DNA of 8,139 bases from Lachnospiraceae bacterium (GTDB lineage Bacteria > Bacillota > Clostridia > Lachnospirales > Lachnospiraceae), in the NCBI GenBank assembly GCA_015057205.1, contig SVEW01000045.1, positions 1 to 8,139 on the forward strand, written 5' to 3'. The first letter of the stretch is position 1. Each line of letters starts with the position of its first letter. The notes beneath the pieces were generated by a model, which saw only the letters and a program-made list of their open reading frames with translations, made no database searches and was not told the DNA's origin. A program made the translations under genes and the position numbers. Of the stretch, positions 1-6,312 are shown piece after piece.

Positions 1-776
1 AAAAAGGACTGACAGATATGTATTATGACTACGCCATGGCTGCACCGTACATGGCGAACTGTTTGGAGAAAGAAAAGGCAGATATTTTGGTACTGGGAAT
101 GGGTACCGGAACGTATGCGACACAGTGTAAGCGCTTTTTTTCAAATTTATCTATCAAAGGTGTAGAAATTGACGAAAAAATTACGGATCTGGCGCATCGG
201 TATTTTTCCCTGCCACAGGATGTGGAAGTAGTGAATTACGATGGCAGAGCCTATCTGCAGGCGGAGACGGAGAAGTACGATGTTATAATGGTGGACGCGT
301 ATCAGGATATTACCATTCCATTCTCCATGTCATCGAAGGAGTTTTTTTCCCTGGTGAAAAAGCATTTAAAACCGGATGGCGTGATGGTTGTGAATATGAA
401 TATGCGGGATGACAGTGAGGGGAATATCAATCAGTATTTAGCGGATACCATATCACATGTTTTTTCGGAAATATACACGGTGGATGTGCCAAACAGCACC
501 AATCGGGAGCTTTTTGCAGGAAATAGAGAAGGCTATTTGGAGACATTCGGTCGCAATTGCAATCTGGAAGTAAATACGGCTTTGTGGAACCGAATGAATG
601 AGATTGCGAAACATTTGAAACCTTATCAGGGAAGTGGTTACTGCATGACAGATGACCACGCACCGGTGGAACTTTTGGGCATGAAAGTGATAGACAAGTT
701 GATTGCCAAGGAGGTTGCATATTACCGAGATGTGTATAAAAAAGGTGGGGTTGGTGAACTTTTAAAGGTACTTTAA
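1..776 (+). CDS. Spermidine synthase-like SAM-binding protein (5' partial)
   Basis: Rossmann-fold protein of the spermidine synthase/PABS superfamily; only the 3' part is in the window. A glycine-rich SAM-type loop (LGMGTGTY, about 92-115) is followed by an acidic strand end (VEID, about 162-173), a VDAY motif and, near the C terminus, TDDHAPVE, typical of spermidine-synthase-like proteins. The frame is open to the left edge (first full codon at base 3), and the residues before the first ATG (KGLTD before MYYDY) fit the family consensus, so I think the gene begins outside the window. An ATG at 18 with an AAAAGGA stretch 5' of it is a possible alternative start. True spermidine synthases carry D-S/T-S/T-D-P-x-G-P-A at the polyamine site; here the equivalent is DAYQDITIP, so polyamine synthesis is doubtful and the substrate is unknown. 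It could be the C-terminal domain of a larger membrane-fused relative. No terminator with a U-tract follows. Confidence 0.8.
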   Translation, partial: KGLTDMYYDYAMAAPYMANCLEKEKADILVLGMGTGTYATQCKRFFSNLSIKGVEIDEKITDLAHRYFSLPQDVEVVNYDGRAYLQAETEKYDVIMVDAYQDITIPFSMSSKEFFSLVKKHLKPDGVMVVNMNMRDDSEGNINQYLADTISHVFSEIYTVDVPNSTNRELFAGNREGYLETFGRNCNLEVNTALWNRMNEIAKHLKPYQGSGYCMTDDHAPVELLGMKVIDKLIAKEVAYYRDVYKKGGVGELLKVL

Positions 777-783
777 AAAATAC

Positions 784-811
784 TTGAATTATTCATTTTA
801 CGTGCTATAAT
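784..811 (+). promoter_or_regulatory. Promoter for transaldolase gene
   Basis: TTGAAT (784-789), a 16-base spacer and a perfect TATAAT (806-811), preceded by TGC, which makes an extended -10. Transcription would start near 818, leaving a leader of roughly 33 bases. This placement also shows that the in-frame ATG at 812 lies upstream of the transcript start and cannot be the translation start. Confidence 0.75.
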
Positions 812-836
812 GTGTTTGAATTATGCAAACAGATAA

Positions 837-844
837 AAGGAGAG
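837..844 (+). promoter_or_regulatory. Ribosome binding site deciding the transaldolase start
   Basis: AAGGAGAG lies six bases upstream of the ATG at 851. It fixes the start at 851 rather than at the in-frame ATG at 812. Confidence 0.8.
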
Positions 845-850
845 TATAGT

Positions 851-1504
851 ATGGAATTTTTCTTGGATACAGCAAATGTTGATGAGATTCGCAAAGCGAA
901 TGATTGTGGAGTAATTAAGGGTGTAACAACAAACCCATCTTTGATTGCGAAATCCGGTAGAGATTTTAATGAGGTAATTAAAGAGATTACTTCTATCGTA
1001 GATGGACCAATCAGCGGAGAAGTGAAAGCCACCACCGTTGATGCGGAAGGAATGATTAAAGAAGGTCGTGAGATTGCCAAGATTCACAAGAATATGGTAG
1101 TTAAGATTCCTATGACAATGGAAGGTTTAAAGGCAGTTAAGGTTTTGAGCGCTGAAGGTATTAAGACCAATGTTACGTTAGTGTTTACTGCAAATCAGGC
1201 ACTTTTGGCTGCAGAGGCAGGAGCAACTTACGTATCTCCGTTCCTCGGAAGATTGGATGACATCAACATGCCGGGTATTGATTTGATTCAGACTATTTCT
1301 GAGATTTTCATGAATTACGGATATGAAACGCAGATTATTGCAGCATCCATTCGTAACCCGATTCATGTTACGGATTGTGCTTTGGCAGGTGCAGATATTG
1401 CAACTGTACCATTTAAGGTATTAGAGCAGATGATGAAGCATCCGTTAACCGATCAGGGAATTGAGAAATTCCAGGCTGATTATAAAGCTGTTTTTGGTGA
1501 ATAA
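851..1504 (+). CDS. tal: Transaldolase, TalC/FSA-type (small family)
   Basis: A 217-residue class I (Schiff-base) aldolase-fold enzyme of the transaldolase/fructose-6-phosphate aldolase subfamily, cytoplasmic, probably in the non-oxidative pentose phosphate pathway, moving a dihydroxyacetone unit between sugar phosphates. Visible hallmarks are the N-terminal FFLDTAN with Asp6, GVTTNPS (24-30), the Schiff-base Lys85 in VVKIPMT, and SPFLGRLDD (129-137). The length matches the 214-220 residues usual for the family. Automated pipelines often call this family fructose-6-phosphate aldolase. Two residues that separate the activities point to transaldolase: Glu57 where E. coli FSA has Gln59, and Phe131 where FSA has Tyr131. 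The sequence also closely resembles my recollection of the Bacillus subtilis small transaldolase. It has its own promoter, and the next gene starts 60 bases downstream with no terminator between, so the two may be co-transcribed. Confidence 0.93.
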   Translation: MEFFLDTANVDEIRKANDCGVIKGVTTNPSLIAKSGRDFNEVIKEITSIVDGPISGEVKATTVDAEGMIKEGREIAKIHKNMVVKIPMTMEGLKAVKVLSAEGIKTNVTLVFTANQALLAAEAGATYVSPFLGRLDDINMPGIDLIQTISEIFMNYGYETQIIAASIRNPIHVTDCALAGADIATVPFKVLEQMMKHPLTDQGIEKFQADYKAVFGE

Positions 1505-1512
1505 AATAGCCG

Positions 1513-1524
1513 ATATATATATAT
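1513..1524 (+). repeat. (AT)6 dinucleotide tract
   Basis: Six AT repeats in the 60-base gap between the transaldolase and the pyrophosphohydrolase gene, immediately before a possible extended -10 element. It may simply be AT-rich spacer. Confidence 0.6.
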
Positions 1525-1532
1525 GGTAGAAT
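1524..1532 (+). promoter_or_regulatory. Possible weak extended -10 promoter
   Basis: TGG followed by TAGAAT (1527-1532) resembles an extended -10 element, but there is no recognisable -35 at the right distance. It could give the pyrophosphohydrolase gene some transcription of its own in addition to read-through from 784-811. Confidence 0.3.
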
Positions 1533-1548
1533 AACTAAGGAATACAGG

Positions 1549-1555
1549 AAAGGAG
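1549..1555 (+). promoter_or_regulatory. Ribosome binding site deciding the pyrophosphohydrolase start
   Basis: AAAGGAG lies nine bases before the ATG at 1565. The ATG at 1558 is only two bases from it and reads into a stop after eight codons, so 1565 is the start. Confidence 0.75.
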
Positions 1556-1564
1556 CTATGACAC

Positions 1565-1885
1565 ATGAAGGAAGAGTATTATAAGCTTGTTAGAGATAAG
1601 GTACCGGAGATCATGAAGAGTGAGGGGGCGGTTGTACAATATCAGATAATGGAAGATAAGTATTATCGTCAGGAATTGTTTTTGAAGCTTCGAGAGGAAG
1701 CTCGGGAATTAATGGATGACCCGCACGATATTGAAGAATATGCTGATATTCTTGAAGTGCTTGACTGTATTATGAAGTTACATGGAATTTCATTCGATGC
1801 GGTAATGGAGACTAAGGAAAAGAAACGTTTACAGAAAGGTAGCTTTACTGAGAAGTATTTCCTATACCATTCCGAGACAATTTAA
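1565..1885 (+). CDS. MazG-like nucleoside triphosphate pyrophosphohydrolase (phosphoribosyl-ATP pyrophosphohydrolase-like)
   Basis: A 106-residue protein of the all-alpha NTP pyrophosphohydrolase superfamily, the small stand-alone group that begins with a KLVRDKxPEI signature (here KLVRDKVPEI, residues 7-16). The metal-binding acidic motifs are present: EEARE (44-48, EExxE) and EYAD (58-61, ExxD), with a further acidic EVLD at 64-67. The spacing between them is shorter than in MazG itself, as I would expect for this small group. The C-terminal KGSFTEKYFL segment also fits the family. Members are thought to hydrolyse NTPs or dNTPs to the monophosphate and pyrophosphate, often as house-cleaning enzymes; the exact substrate cannot be read from the sequence. 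The resemblance to HisE is structural and I see no histidine genes nearby. The gene lies 60 bases behind the transaldolase and is followed by a strong terminator. Confidence 0.85.
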   Translation: MKEEYYKLVRDKVPEIMKSEGAVVQYQIMEDKYYRQELFLKLREEARELMDDPHDIEEYADILEVLDCIMKLHGISFDAVMETKEKKRLQKGSFTEKYFLYHSETI

Positions 1886-1901
1886 TAGTTATAAGAGAGT
1901 G

Positions 1902-1938
1902 ATCCCTGCTGAGCCCTTTGGCTTGGCAGGGATTTTTT
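1902..1938 (+). terminator. Rho-independent terminator
   Basis: ATCCCTGC (1902-1909) pairs perfectly with GCAGGGAT (1926-1933), and the stem extends inward through two G-U pairs to bases 1915/1920, leaving a four-base loop. Six Ts follow (1933-1938). It ends the transaldolase-pyrophosphohydrolase unit and isolates the surface-protein operon. Confidence 0.93.
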
Positions 1939-1942
1939 CGTC

Positions 1943-1971
1943 TTGACAAAAGTACGAAAAGATAGTAAAAT
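1943..1971 (+). promoter_or_regulatory. Promoter of the adhesin-sortase operon
   Basis: A perfect TTGACA (1943-1948), a 17-base spacer and TAAAAT (1966-1971), one mismatch from consensus. Transcription would start near 1978, giving a leader of about 65 bases. The -35 starts only five bases after the U-tract of the preceding terminator. I see no clear operator repeat, so it looks like a strong housekeeping-type promoter. Confidence 0.85.
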
Positions 1972-2033
1972 TAATAGGTTTTGAACGCTGTTTGAAATAT
2001 GTAACTTTTTGATAGATTAGCATAGATAAAAAT

Positions 2034-2039
2034 GGAGGA
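2034..2039 (+). promoter_or_regulatory. Ribosome binding site deciding the adhesin start
   Basis: GGAGGA lies just before the ATG at 2044 with a gap of about five bases. The in-frame ATG at 2032 overlaps this site, has no ribosome site of its own, and would add two acidic residues ahead of the signal peptide, so 2044 is preferred. Confidence 0.8.
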
Positions 2040-2043
2040 TAAT

Positions 2044-5000
2044 ATGACAAAGCAAATCATGGCATTATTCATGTCCATTATCATGTCGCTTGGTGCATTA
2101 GGGTTAGATGTAACACCTTCAGACACAGCGACGGTTGAGGAGAAGCAGGTGGAGACAACCACAGAAGCAGTCTCCGATGAGGTGGATGTGGCAGAAGAGA
2201 TGACAAAAGAAGAAACAGAGGAGAATGCGAAGGGAGTGGAACCGGAGCAGAAGGCGACGGTGAAGAAGAAGTCTCGTAAAGAGAAAAAGGTTAAAAGGCG
2301 TCGTGAGGATTCAGATAATACTACACAAGAGGTGGCTATCGATGGTTCTTCTCTTATTAAAAGCGTGACGGTAACACAGAATAACAAAGAAGTGAAAGAT
2401 GGTAGTATTGTTAGCTATAAAGAGAATTTTTCCATGGAGTACCAATTAAAAGATGGTATTAAGATAGGCTATGGAACGGGTGGTGATGTAGAAACCGGTA
2501 AGTATTATAAGTTACCGGAATTGGATACGAATTTCTTTAAACTAAATGGCGAACGGATAATCCCCATCCGGATAGAAGGAAAAGAGGAAACGTTTGGTGA
2601 TGCATATATCCAAGAGGACGGCAGTGTACTCCTTCATGTAACTTATGCACCAGATGGTAGGGAAGAAGTTAACGGTGCGAATTTTGAATATCACGCTCAG
2701 TTGGTGGAAGATAGGGTAAAAACAGAGAAAAATGAAATAACCATACCTTGGCCGGATGGTTCTACAAAGCGAATTTTGATTGCGGAAAATCAGCCCAAAG
2801 AGCCTACGATTACAAAGACCGGAGTTGTAGAGGGTGATAAGGTTAACTGGACAATCACCATTACCAACGATGAGAATCCCATCGAGTACGATGGGGGGAT
2901 TCTAGTAACCGATACCATAGAAATGAACGGTACCGGTACCCATAATTATGTGGAAGGTAGTTTGCAGGTAAATGGTGAGGTTAAAAATCCGGGAGATTGG
3001 ACAGTATCCGGTAAAACCTTTACGTATGAGGTAACCTCGATGGAACCGGGAGCACAGACTGTTATTACCTATTCTACGAAAGCGAAGTTTTTGGCAACAG
3101 CGGAAGATTTAGCGCAAAACGGAGATTTATCACAGACGGTGACGAATACAGCGGTTATTACAGCTGAGGGAGAGAAGGCGTTAGATAAGAAGGCCGAGGC
3201 GACAGTAACCCTTAAGAAGACGTTGGATAATTGGATTACCAAGGAATGTACCAGTGCCGGTAAGAAAATTGAATATCTTACGGCAGAGAAGAAGGGAAAA
3301 TTATCCTGGACAATTACGGTGAAAAACAACGGCTATTCTGTAAAGAATGTGATATTGCATGACTTGTTTGGCGGAGATGATTTTGTGAAAAAGCATATGA
3401 CGTTAGCCGAAGAAAGTGTGAAGGTGGCAGGCAAAACCGCAGAAGTAAAAACCGGTGAAGCTGGAGAAAGTTTCCAAATTGCATTGCCGGATATGACTGG
3501 GGAGGAAACGGTTGTTATCACGTATGATACATATATTTCCAGTTATGATGAATTCTTGCGGACCAATCATTCAGTGGGTCCTTCTAATAAGTCATGGTTG
3601 AGCTTCGAATTTGATTTCGATGGGAACGGGGAATATACGGTTATCCCCAAAGGACCGGAAATGATTGAGAATGTTGCCATTACCACCAAAGCCGGTATTG
3701 AGAAAAAATTTGTTTCCTTCGATCCGGTGAAACACCAATTGAAGTGGCGTGTTACCCTTAATAAGGAATATCAGCCCCTTGGTGGAGTAAGTTTGAAGGA
3801 AATTTTGGGAAATGGACAGAAATTTGTATCCTTTGGAAAGATGACCATGACCGAAGAAGGTGGTAGCGAGAATGAGTACGATATTACGGAATCGGATTAT
3901 ACCGAAGCGGATGGCGTAGTAACCCTTACCCTTGGTGATAAGATTGAGAATAAGAAAGCTACGTTTGAGGTTGTTACTGAACTTACGGATGAAGAAGTGG
4001 ATACATGGTCAGGCAATGTGGTTGCAAAAGTGTACAGCAATCAGATTGCGTTGCTGAGTGATGGAGTAGAGATTGCTAAGGATTCCGCAAATGGAACCTA
4101 CACCAGTGAGGTAATAAAAAAAGAAGTTTCTGCCTATGATTACACCAATCACACCATAGCTTATACCATAATCGTAAATCAGAATAAAATGCCAATGGAT
4201 GGTGTGAAAATCGTAGATAGCTGGAAGGGTAGTAGCGTGAAGGCCGTATTAGTGGAAAGTTCTGTGAAATTAGACGGAACCACGTTGTCTACCGACCAGA
4301 TGGAATACAAAAAGGCTGATAGTACCGTTACCTTCTCTTTGGGGGCGATTAATAATGAAGTGAAGATTACCTATGTCCTTAAAGTGGAAGACAATGATTT
4401 GTTTGAAACGAATGATGCAATAAAGGTAAGTAATGAGGCTGCTTTTACATCTGCAGCAAAGAAGACGGCTGTGAAAGTAACCGGAAATTGTAGTTTTAAC
4501 GGTAAGTTCCTGGATAAGACTTATACGTTTGAAAAAAATATAGGTATCGTAAACTATCAGGTGGTGGTAAACGCAAATCATCACAAATTAACAGAAAAGC
4601 TGGCGCTGTTGGATACCATGGGGGATGGCCTACGCTACGTGAAGGAGTCTTTTGTGGCATACAAAGGAACGGTTGATAAAGATGGAAACGTGACAAAGGG
4701 CGAAGCAGTTTCAGAGATTGAGGCAACGGCAGAAAAAGGAAAGACGTCCACAAACCTGACAATTTTGTTCCCGAACATGGGGGATGACAATTGCTATGTG
4801 CTGACCTATCAGGCAAAAGCGGTTCCAAAGAAAACCAACTATGCGAATACAATTGTACGCGTAGGACGTAAAAGTGCTGAAAAAAGCGTTGCATCCACAA
4901 AGGCACTCTCCGAAGCGGATAAATCCGGTGCATGGGTGCAGAAGGCATCCTATCTTACAATTAAAGAAAAGGATAATGTGGATAAGCAGCCGATTAAGGG

Positions 5001-6312
5001 CGTAATATATGGCGTTAAGAATGCAGAAGGAGAAGAAGTTACAGAGCAGACTTCTGATGGAAAGCAGGATACCGAAGTCATTGGTGAACTGGATACCGGA
5101 GAAGAATACACCGTTTATGTAAAAGAAGTGCCGGCAGGATATAAAATGCCGGAGGAAAGTGAGAAGAAAGTAACCATTGAGCAACTTGGAAAATCAAATG
5201 GAAAGACGGTGGAATTTGAATTTGTTCGTGAGGAAAATGTAATTAAGATTCAGACGATTTCCGAAGAACAGAAGGAGCCGTTAGAAGGAGCCAAGATTGT
5301 TTTAAAGGAGCAGGGCAAGAACAAAACCATTCAAGAGTGGACTACGGATGGACAGGAAATTGTTTTGGAAGTGCCGCTTAAAAAAGAAATGGTTCTTGTG
5401 GAAACCGTAAGTCCTAATGGATTTGAAAAAGAAAAGGAAATTCATTTTAAACTCGATTACGAAGACGGTCAGGTGAAATTGTTTGTAAAACAGGGGGATG
5501 AATTCAAGCCACAGAGCGGTCAGTCTTTAAAATTGGTTAACAAAACGGACGAAACGGTAAAGAAAGAAATAGAATTTGTTGCAGTGGATGATGCTACCGG
5601 TGAGGAAATCAACGGAGGAGAATATATTTTATATCCTTATACCGAGGAAGAAGCAAAGCAGATTATCAAGAATTGGACAAAAGGTGAGGATAAAGAACTT
5701 CTGGAATTTAATTACCAGCGCATTTACGAAGTGAAAGAAACAAATCCACCAGCCGGATATGAAAAAGCCGAGAAGAAGATCGTCAAAATGGATAACCAGG
5801 GCGATTTATGGGAGTTAACGGACGATGGATTTGTAAAGACCACGGATAATAAGGTGACAATGCGTAATAAACGGAAGTCCGCAACCGGTGGTGGCGGAAG
5901 CAATGGTGGCGGTTCTACACCAAGCGGCAATCCGGGAACGACGTCAGATGTGCCGGAACAGGAAAATACAGAAAGTGAACAGCCTGGAACGACGCAGGAG
6001 ACAACTCCAAGCGAGACAACCAATCCGGATGCAAAAACCTCCAGCAATAAAGAAAACAAAAATGAGACAGAAGCAGAGGATACCAAGGTAAAGGAAAAGA
6101 AGAGTTCCGTATCCAAAGATTCTATTAAGAGTAAGAAGTTATCTACGCCAAAAAAGAAAGCAAATAGGAAAGAGAAGCAAGCTAAGAAGTCGGCGGGAGC
6201 TCCACGTTTGGCACAGACCGGCGGTTTCCTGGGAACGTTGGCATCTTATGGATTGGCACTTTTGCTGAGTGCAATTGGATGTGTTTTGATGAGAAAAGAA
6301 AGTAAGAAGTAA
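2044..6312 (+). CDS. Large sortase-anchored surface adhesin with tandem isopeptide-type domains
   Basis: A 1,422-residue wall-anchored surface protein. Residues 1-20 look like a signal peptide (hydrophobic core 5-21, possible cut after ALG-20), though with only one Lys at the N terminus. Residues 30-70 are Glu/Thr-rich and acidic; 74-87 are a strongly basic Lys/Arg block. Residues 100-250 are beta-rich and unassigned. Residues 254-949 hold five diverged modules resembling the Cna A-region collagen-binding domain, each with a W/Y-x-x-x-V-N strand, a D-(T/S/L) motif and an N-x-A/V strand. Residues 970-1278 hold three SpaA/CnaB-like domains with E-box motifs at Glu1028, Glu1120 and Glu1232. A Gly/Ser, then Thr/Pro/Glu, then Lys-rich tail spans 1279-1388. 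The sorting signal LAQTG is at 1389-1393, followed by a membrane segment (1395-1416) and RKESKK. The role is inferred to be adhesion or a surface stalk; the ligand is unknown. The sortase gene overlaps its stop codon. No YPK pilin motif is seen, so a polymerising pilin is less likely. Confidence 0.9.
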   Translation: MTKQIMALFMSIIMSLGALGLDVTPSDTATVEEKQVETTTEAVSDEVDVAEEMTKEETEENAKGVEPEQKATVKKKSRKEKKVKRRREDSDNTTQEVAIDGSSLIKSVTVTQNNKEVKDGSIVSYKENFSMEYQLKDGIKIGYGTGGDVETGKYYKLPELDTNFFKLNGERIIPIRIEGKEETFGDAYIQEDGSVLLHVTYAPDGREEVNGANFEYHAQLVEDRVKTEKNEITIPWPDGSTKRILIAENQPKEPTITKTGVVEGDKVNWTITITNDENPIEYDGGILVTDTIEMNGTGTHNYVEGSLQVNGEVKNPGDWTVSGKTFTYEVTSMEPGAQTVITYSTKAKFLATAEDLAQNGDLSQTVTNTAVITAEGEKALDKKAEATVTLKKTLDNWITKECTSAGKKIEYLTAEKKGKLSWTITVKNNGYSVKNVILHDLFGGDDFVKKHMTLAEESVKVAGKTAEVKTGEAGESFQIALPDMTGEETVVITYDTYISSYDEFLRTNHSVGPSNKSWLSFEFDFDGNGEYTVIPKGPEMIENVAITTKAGIEKKFVSFDPVKHQLKWRVTLNKEYQPLGGVSLKEILGNGQKFVSFGKMTMTEEGGSENEYDITESDYTEADGVVTLTLGDKIENKKATFEVVTELTDEEVDTWSGNVVAKVYSNQIALLSDGVEIAKDSANGTYTSEVIKKEVSAYDYTNHTIAYTIIVNQNKMPMDGVKIVDSWKGSSVKAVLVESSVKLDGTTLSTDQMEYKKADSTVTFSLGAINNEVKITYVLKVEDNDLFETNDAIKVSNEAAFTSAAKKTAVKVTGNCSFNGKFLDKTYTFEKNIGIVNYQVVVNANHHKLTEKLALLDTMGDGLRYVKESFVAYKGTVDKDGNVTKGEAVSEIEATAEKGKTSTNLTILFPNMGDDNCYVLTYQAKAVPKKTNYANTIVRVGRKSAEKSVASTKALSEADKSGAWVQKASYLTIKEKDNVDKQPIKGVIYGVKNAEGEEVTEQTSDGKQDTEVIGELDTGEEYTVYVKEVPAGYKMPEESEKKVTIEQLGKSNGKTVEFEFVREENVIKIQTISEEQKEPLEGAKIVLKEQGKNKTIQEWTTDGQEIVLEVPLKKEMVLVETVSPNGFEKEKEIHFKLDYEDGQVKLFVKQGDEFKPQSGQSLKLVNKTDETVKKEIEFVAVDDATGEEINGGEYILYPYTEEEAKQIIKNWTKGEDKELLEFNYQRIYEVKETNPPAGYEKAEKKIVKMDNQGDLWELTDDGFVKTTDNKVTMRNKRKSATGGGGSNGGGSTPSGNPGTTSDVPEQENTESEQPGTTQETTPSETTNPDAKTSSNKENKNETEAEDTKVKEKKSSVSKDSIKSKKLSTPKKKANRKEKQAKKSAGAPRLAQTGGFLGTLASYGLALLLSAIGCVLMRKESKK
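2803..4890 (+). repeat. Five tandem Cna-A-like isopeptide modules (protein-level repeat)
   Basis: Residues 254-949 of the adhesin. Candidate Lys / catalytic acid / Asn triads are K258/D290/N368, K408/D440/N508, K554/E586/N666, K693/D725/N797 and K825/D857/N935. The Lys-to-acid distance is 32 residues in every module, and the acid-to-Asn distance is 68-80. In the Staphylococcus aureus Cna N2 domain I recall K176, D209 and N293, a similar layout. The modules are diverged at the DNA level with no near-identical copies, so the duplication looks old. The fold assignment is by motif only. Confidence 0.7.
4951..5877 (+). other. Three SpaA/CnaB-like prealbumin-fold domains
   Basis: Residues 970-1065, 1066-1172 and 1173-1278 of the adhesin. 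Each has an opening strand, a (P)xxGxxY/I/V-type strand and an E-box: VKEVPAGY (Glu1028), VETVSPNGF (Glu1120) and VKETNPPAGY (Glu1232). Domains two and three end in the usual VNK (Asn1166) and RNK (Asn1275). Domains two and three seem to lack the first-strand Lys; the first has Lys in this strand but out of the usual register. Confidence 0.7.
6208..6309 (+). other. C-terminal sortase sorting signal (LAQTG type)
   Basis: LAQTG at residues 1389-1393, then a hydrophobic segment of about 22 residues (1395-1416) and the basic tail RKESKK. This is the classic tripartite arrangement, but Ala replaces the Pro of LPxTG. A sortase would be expected to cut between Thr1392 and Gly1393. Confidence 0.85.

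Noticed and set aside
761..777. Perfect 7-bp inverted repeat (TTTAAAG/CTTTAAA) at the end of the spermidine-synthase-like gene
   Set aside because: It is all AT-rich except one pair, with no T-tract after it, so I do not call it a terminator; chance is likely in this composition.
812..850. In-frame upstream ATG that would lengthen the transaldolase by 13 residues
   Set aside because: It lies between the -10 box and the likely transcription start, has no ribosome site, and the family begins at the MEFFLDTAN form, which has a good AAGGAGAG upstream.
2032..2043. In-frame ATG four codons before the chosen adhesin start
   Set aside because: It overlaps the ribosome site and would put acidic residues before the signal peptide.
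1971..2387. Minus-strand open frame of 138 residues over the adhesin promoter and start
   Set aside because: Ser/Thr/Val-rich antisense of the Glu/Lys low-complexity segment; no ribosome site.
2929..2940. 12-base palindrome GGTACCGGTACC in the adhesin gene
   Set aside because: It encodes Gly-Thr-Gly-Thr with the same codon pair used twice; no sign of a regulatory site.
4496..5184. Overlapping minus-strand open frames of about 150 residues within the adhesin gene
   Set aside because: They lie opposite well-supported coding sequence, have no family motifs or ribosome sites, and their Cys/His/Pro/Leu-rich composition is that of antisense shadows.
5560..5877. Possible pilin: YILYPYTEE resembles a pilin YPK motif
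   Set aside because: The Lys of YPK is absent and the sortase lacks class C features, so a polymerised pilus is not supported.
5724..6116. Minus-strand open frame of 130 residues opposite the adhesin tail
   Set aside because: Its Ser/Val/Pro repeats are the antisense image of the low-complexity linker.
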